A stretch of DNA of 64,000 nucleotides from UBA11090 sp035560555 (GTDB lineage Bacteria > Spirochaetota > Spirochaetia > Treponematales > Rectinemataceae). The notes under the pieces are model-generated. The model did not search any database and was not told where the DNA came from. It saw only the letters and a program-made list of their open reading frames with translations. Position 1 is the stretch's first letter. Every line of letters starts with the position of its first letter. Shown here in pieces: positions 61,286-64,000 of the stretch. Location: contig DATMZF010000013.1 in assembly GCA_035560555.1 (NCBI GenBank), forward strand, positions 1-64,000, given 5' to 3'. Position numbers and translations under genes: made by a program.

Positions 61286-62317
61286 ATGAAGCCAAAGAGT
61301 ATTACCATCAAGTTCATCGCCGAACAGGCGAACATGTCTTTTTCCACGGTGGCAAAAGCCCTGCACGACGATCCCGTCATCAATGAAAAGACCAGGGAGA
61401 AGATCCAATCCATCGCCAAGCGCTATAACTACAGGCCCAACATGCTCGCGAAAGGACTCCGGAACAGGAAGACGAAATTCATCGGCATGATCCTGAACGA
61501 TCTCCAAAGCCCCTTCTATCTGGAAATATTCAAGGCGGTCGGCAACGTGCTCAATAAAAAGGGCTACACGATGCTTCTGTCCGATTCCAGCTACGATGAA
61601 AAACTGGAAATGAACAATATATCGACCATGATTTCCCAAGGAGTCGAGGGGATAATCATCTCCCCCGTGAGCAAAAACTCGGACAGCATGCGTTTGCTTA
61701 TGGAAGCCGATGTCAAGACGGTTTTCATAGACAACCGCCCATTGAGCGACGACTATAACTGCGTTTACGTCGATCACGAGAAAGCCGCCCGCTTGGCCGC
61801 GGAATACCTGATCCGGAACGGCCATCGAGACATTTTGCTGTTGAACGGTCCTTCGGAGCTGCCTTCTTCGCAGGACTTCAGGAATGGTTTCGTAAAAACG
61901 CTGGCCGAAAACGGTATCCCTGTCCGCGAAACGATGATCAAGAACAACCTGATTACCGTTGAAAACACCTGCGAGCAGCTCGACGCGATCTACTCGGGAA
62001 AAGACCAAATCGGGCGCGACGATTTCAGCGCCATTCTTTCCCTTAGCGATGTAATCGCCATCGGCGTATATGAATCCGCCCAGCAGCACGGATTCAGCAT
62101 CCCGGGAAAATACAGCGTTGTCGGATACGACAACATTCTCGCGACAAAATACCTGAATCCGCCCTTGACCACAGTCCAGCAGCCCAAAGAGCAAACGGGC
62201 TTCCTTTCTATCACGATGCTTCTGGATCAGATAGAAAACGGCCACAATGAGCATAGGCAGATTATCTTGAGCCCGGAACTGATCGTACGGTCGTCGGTGA
62301 AGAATATTTCCGAGTAA
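61286..62317 (+). CDS. LacI-family transcriptional regulator (second ribose-type locus)
   Basis: A 343-residue regulator starting at ATG 61286 (MKPKSITIKFIAEQANMSFS, helix-turn-helix at the N-terminus), then a sugar-binding domain (MILNDLQSPFYLEIFKAVG near 65, VDHEKAARLAAEYLIRNGHRD near 155, VVGYDNILATKYLNPPLTTV near 275). Three sites with core ACAACGTTGT or one variant flank its promoter and that of the divergent M24-ASRT-ABC operon, so it very likely represses both. Confidence 0.9.
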   Translation: MKPKSITIKFIAEQANMSFSTVAKALHDDPVINEKTREKIQSIAKRYNYRPNMLAKGLRNRKTKFIGMILNDLQSPFYLEIFKAVGNVLNKKGYTMLLSDSSYDEKLEMNNISTMISQGVEGIIISPVSKNSDSMRLLMEADVKTVFIDNRPLSDDYNCVYVDHEKAARLAAEYLIRNGHRDILLLNGPSELPSSQDFRNGFVKTLAENGIPVRETMIKNNLITVENTCEQLDAIYSGKDQIGRDDFSAILSLSDVIAIGVYESAQQHGFSIPGKYSVVGYDNILATKYLNPPLTTVQQPKEQTGFLSITMLLDQIENGHNEHRQIILSPELIVRSSVKNISE

Positions 62318-62347
62318 ATAAACGCGCGGGCTATAGAAAGCTGGTTT

Positions 62348-63235
62348 TTATTCGGAAAACTTAAGGCCAGCCAGCCGCTCATAATGCTTCGCAATGGCGC
62401 TGTGGTCGCAGGAACCTTCCCCCTCGGCTGAAAGACATTTCAGCACTTCATAGATCCCTTTCGTCAGGGGCAGCGGCGAACCGAAAGCGTTCCCGGTCTC
62501 TATGGCGTTTCCAAGATCTTTGATATGCAGATCAATCTTGAAGCCGGGCTTGAAATTATCGGCCAGGATCATCGGCGTCTTGGCCTCCATCACGGTCGAG
62601 CCAGCCAGCCCCGCGCGGATAGCGTCAAAAACGCGTTGAGGATCGGTGCCGGCTTTCTTCGCAAGCATCAAGCCTTCGCTGAGCGCCGCGATATTCAACG
62701 CCACGATAATCTGGTTTGTCAATTTGCATGTATTGCCGCTTCCGACAGGACCGACAAGCGTAGCTGTATGTCCTAAAGCGGCGAACAGGGGCTTGGCGTC
62801 CTCAAAATCCTTTTCATCCCCACCTGCCATGATGGCAAGGGACCCATCAATGGCCTTCGGTTCGCCGCCCGAAACCGGGGCATCGATCATTCGTATCCCT
62901 TTCTTCCGCAGCTCGCGATGCATTTCGATGGACGCTGAGGGCGCTATCGAGCTCATATCGATCACCAAGGCACCTTTCGACGCGTAATGGACGATGCCTC
63001 CATCTTCGAGAACGACCGCCTTCACATGAGGGCTGTTCGGCAGCATCGTGATGATTGTCTCACATCGTTCCGCCACCTCTTTTACGGAAGCGCATTTTAT
63101 GGCTCCATGCGAGACTAATTCCTCGACCGCCGCGGGCACGAGATCAAATACATAGAGATCATAGCCAGCCTTTATCAGGTTTTTTGCCATGGGACGGCCC
63201 ATTATGCCCAAACCGATAAAACCTATTTTCTTCAT
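62348..63235 (-). CDS. beta-hydroxyacid dehydrogenase (tartronate semialdehyde reductase/GarR-like)
   Basis: A 295-residue NAD(P)-dependent beta-hydroxyacid dehydrogenase. It shows the N-terminal motif GFIGLGIMGRPMAKNL, the substrate motif DAPVSGGEPKAIDG near 118, and the catalytic lysine in GSGNTCKLTNQI near 170. Members reduce tartronate semialdehyde to glycerate or oxidise 3-hydroxyisobutyrate. The start overlaps the upstream LarA-like stop (ATGA). Next to sugar-acid uptake genes, a glycerate-forming role is plausible. Confidence 0.9.
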   Translation of the reverse strand: MKKIGFIGLGIMGRPMAKNLIKAGYDLYVFDLVPAAVEELVSHGAIKCASVKEVAERCETIITMLPNSPHVKAVVLEDGGIVHYASKGALVIDMSSIAPSASIEMHRELRKKGIRMIDAPVSGGEPKAIDGSLAIMAGGDEKDFEDAKPLFAALGHTATLVGPVGSGNTCKLTNQIIVALNIAALSEGLMLAKKAGTDPQRVFDAIRAGLAGSTVMEAKTPMILADNFKPGFKIDLHIKDLGNAIETGNAFGSPLPLTKGIYEVLKCLSAEGEGSCDHSAIAKHYERLAGLKFSE

Positions 63236-64000
63236 ACCGCGTTCTCCTTCATCTTTGGCAATGTGGAACCTCCGTAGGGCATGGCGAGCACGCTCGCGCC
63301 GTCGCCAAGTTTATGAAAAGCGGCCGAAAGAGCTTCCTGAGCTGTCGGGTAAGGCGTCAGGAAGATGCGTTTTACGAAATCAGGGGCCAATTCGGAAACC
63401 AAAAACACATCGGCATCATTCAGCACCATGGCTATGGCCGCCGCCTTATGCCCCCCCAACTGAAAGTCACGGCCTATCCTTTCAATCATCGAGGCGGACG
63501 ATGGCGATTTTGTCATCCATTCCTCGAAAGTCCGCTCACCGAGGCCCTCTTTGCATGAACCGATCACAATAATGATTCCTCCCTTCCTCACCGCATGTTT
63601 CGCATTATCCAGGGCTTTCTGTGTCTGATATAGGTTCGCGTCCTTGGGAGCGCCTCCCTGCGATACGAGGACTATGTCCGCCAAGGCGGGAATCTCTTTC
63701 AGGTACATCGCGTCCAGGAAACGGCAACCTTCCCTGTGCGCTTTCGTGACATCGCCCGCTACGGCCCTCACGATTCTCTTATGCTCATCCAACACAACAT
63801 TGAGCAGGAAATCCACGCCACATAGCTCGGCGGCTTCTTCAATATCCTCGCGCACTGGATTCCCCTCTATTTTCCCCGCATGAGCGGAAGCTTCCACCAT
63901 GTAACCGTGGTTTTTCTGAATGGCGGCTCTTGTGGAAACGCCGGGCATGATGGCCTTTGCCCCGCCGCTGTATCCGGCGAAGTAATGATACTCGATATTG
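63232..64000 (-). CDS. LarA-type (nickel-dependent lactate racemase-like) protein, 5' end beyond the window
   Basis: Partial gene of at least 255 residues running off the right edge. The first visible residues, HYFAGYSGGAKAIMPGVS, match the conserved LarA motif. The C-terminal domain (DIVLVSQGGAPKDANLYQTQKALDNA and GGIIIVIGSCKEGLG) is also typical. LarA homologues racemise or epimerise 2-hydroxyacids with a nickel-pincer cofactor. The cofactor-binding N-terminal histidines lie outside the window. Coupled by ATGA to the GarR-like gene, it may supply a hydroxyacid isomer to it. Confidence 0.85.
   Translation of the reverse strand, partial: NIEYHYFAGYSGGAKAIMPGVSTRAAIQKNHGYMVEASAHAGKIEGNPVREDIEEAAELCGVDFLLNVVLDEHKRIVRAVAGDVTKAHREGCRFLDAMYLKEIPALADIVLVSQGGAPKDANLYQTQKALDNAKHAVRKGGIIIVIGSCKEGLGERTFEEWMTKSPSSASMIERIGRDFQLGGHKAAAIAMVLNDADVFLVSELAPDFVKRIFLTPYPTAQEALSAAFHKLGDGASVLAMPYGGSTLPKMKENAV

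Noticed and set aside
1..64000. CRISPR arrays, tRNA/rRNA genes, insertion sequences, phage or integrase genes
   Set aside because: Searched by eye; no regularly spaced repeats, no transposase or integrase motifs, no tRNA cloverleaf or rRNA sequence found.

Overview
The window is one stretch of GC-rich, gene-dense DNA (roughly 55-60% GC by eye) from a Gram-negative, probably anaerobic heterotroph. Support for this is a ferredoxin-dependent 2-oxoacid oxidoreductase operon, many periplasmic binding proteins with signal peptides ending ASAQ/AFAQ/AYAQ, and about seven transport systems for sugars or organic acids. A DUF3798 protein and the overall gene style suggest Spirochaetota, but that is an inference. 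No rRNA, tRNA, CRISPR array, insertion sequence or phage gene was seen. Genes are packed in operons with many ATGA/GTGA overlaps.

Layout. 0.1-5.7 kb: porG, a GltD-like/ferredoxin fusion, porA and porB, then a lipoate ligase. 5.8-6.4 kb: a Nudix hydrolase. 6.7-16.5 kb: two convergent operons for acidic polysaccharide fragments. The forward one encodes an ABC sugar importer and a heparinase II/III-like lyase. The reverse one encodes a LacI regulator, GH88, DUF2264 and a LUD protein. Both start from copies of the same 28-bp promoter element. 16.6-21.7 kb: TctCBA tripartite carboxylate transporter, Gfo/Idh/MocA oxidoreductase and a TIM-barrel isomerase. 21.8-24.1 kb: a second TIM-barrel isomerase and a DUF3798 binding protein, divergent. 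24.2-31.0 kb: an enolase-superfamily enzyme, NitT/TauT-type ABC importer with two permeases, oxidoreductase and creatininase-like amidohydrolase. A divergent ROK regulator (31.0-32.3 kb) has a putative operator that recurs in front of tctC, so it may control both carboxylate-type loci. 32.3-41.7 kb: a YeiH-family membrane protein, patatin phospholipase, alpha-toroid-like protein, 2-hydroxyacid dehydrogenase, MerR-controlled ABC-2 exporter, Fe-S aldo/keto reductase, DinB protein and an exported protein.

41.7-62.3 kb holds the most interesting part: two neighbouring loci built to one plan. Each has a LacI-family regulator, a ribose-type binding protein, a two-domain ATPase, RbsC-type permease(s), an M24/creatinase-fold protein lacking several metal ligands, and a small protein of the sensory-rhodopsin-transducer (ASRT) family with no rhodopsin nearby. 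The first adds a polysaccharide deacetylase, a GH20/GH67-like glycosidase and a DUF4432 aldose-epimerase-like protein. The second adds an M81 (MlrC-like) hydrolase and an aldo/keto reductase. This repeated association looks like a carbohydrate-derivative uptake and processing system whose substrate is unknown. 62.3-64.0 kb: a GarR-like reductase and the C-terminal part of a LarA-type protein cut by the window end.

Starts were chosen from ribosome binding sites and overlaps; alternatives are noted where they matter.
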